Shown: in pieces, positions 14,618 to 14,638 of the stretch | How positions within the stretch are numbered: the stretch's first letter is position 1 | Layout of the letters: every line of letters begins with the position of its first letter | Assembly (NCBI GenBank): GCA_002452265.1 | Contig: DKEW01000088.1 | Location: 632 to 15,269, forward strand | DNA length: 14,638 bases | Source of the DNA: Pelobacter sp. UBA6812 | Lineage (GTDB): Bacteria; Desulfobacterota; Desulfuromonadia; Desulfuromonadales; Syntrophotaleaceae | Direction of reading: 5' to 3' | Translations under genes and position numbers: made by a program | Notes under the pieces: model-generated | What the model was told of the DNA's origin: nothing | The model's database searches: none | What the model saw: the letters and a program-made list of their open reading frames with translations, nothing else

Positions 14618-14638
14618 TGGCGGAGGGGGTGGGATTCG
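14618..14638 (-). tRNA. tRNA-Ser, 3' end only (cut by window edge)
   Basis: The minus strand reads CGAATCCCACCCCCTCCGCCA: the end of the T-loop, a 5-nt T-stem strand CCCAC, a 7-nt acceptor strand CCCCTCC, discriminator G and an encoded CCA. The acceptor strand predicts a GGAGGGG 5' end, which with discriminator G is typical of tRNA-Ser. The anticodon is outside the window. Confidence 0.75.

Noticed and set aside
1..14638. CRISPR array, prophage or complete insertion sequence
   Set aside because: No regularly spaced direct repeats, phage genes, integrase or intact transposase were seen.

Overview
The window looks like chromosomal DNA of a Gram-negative anaerobe or facultative anaerobe. The signs are an outer-membrane beta-barrel protein, a lipopolysaccharide-type family 9 glycosyltransferase, a sigma-54 activator with GAF, AAA+ and Fis-type domains, and a zinc-dependent 2,3-butanediol dehydrogenase relative. 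The mix recalls Desulfuromonadales (Pelobacter/Geobacter-like bacteria), but that placement is inference; no rRNA or other phylogenetic marker is present. Every convincing gene lies on the minus strand.

Layout in transcription order, from high to low coordinates. At the right edge is the 3' end of a tRNA-Ser with its terminator, then a short gene-free stretch with a possible transposase remnant. Next come a family 9 glycosyltransferase (13161-14327) and a DeaD/CsdA-type RNA helicase (11061-12818) with its own terminator. A stretch of about 1.1 kb without a confident gene follows; it appears to be the control region of the next unit. That unit is a run of eight genes (9835 down to 4452): an unidentified multi-spanning membrane protein, a butanediol-dehydrogenase-like MDR enzyme, an unknown 134-aa protein, a DUF6506-like protein, a VOC/glyoxalase-fold protein, an ABM-fold mono-oxygenase-like protein, a DUF190 (PII-like) protein and an outer-membrane protein. 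A 15-bp hairpin ends the run. The gene for an AcoR-like sigma-54 activator (1995-4043) follows with its own good sigma-70 promoter and terminator. Last is thiC (1-1439, cut by the window edge), for thiamine pyrimidine synthesis.

How they may fit together (inference): the activator senses a small molecule through its GAF domain and switches on the operon, whose products would bring in and oxidise a small alcohol, diol or ketol. A near-identical inverted repeat, TGAGACA-N2-TGTC, lies upstream of both the operon and thiC. The thiC leader carries a good -24/-12 promoter and no recognisable TPP riboswitch. This suggests that thiamine synthesis is induced together with the catabolic genes. That would make sense if the pathway ends in a TPP-dependent enzyme such as acetoin dehydrogenase, which is not in this window. 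The operon, with four or five genes of unknown role around a dehydrogenase, is the best candidate here for an undescribed system.
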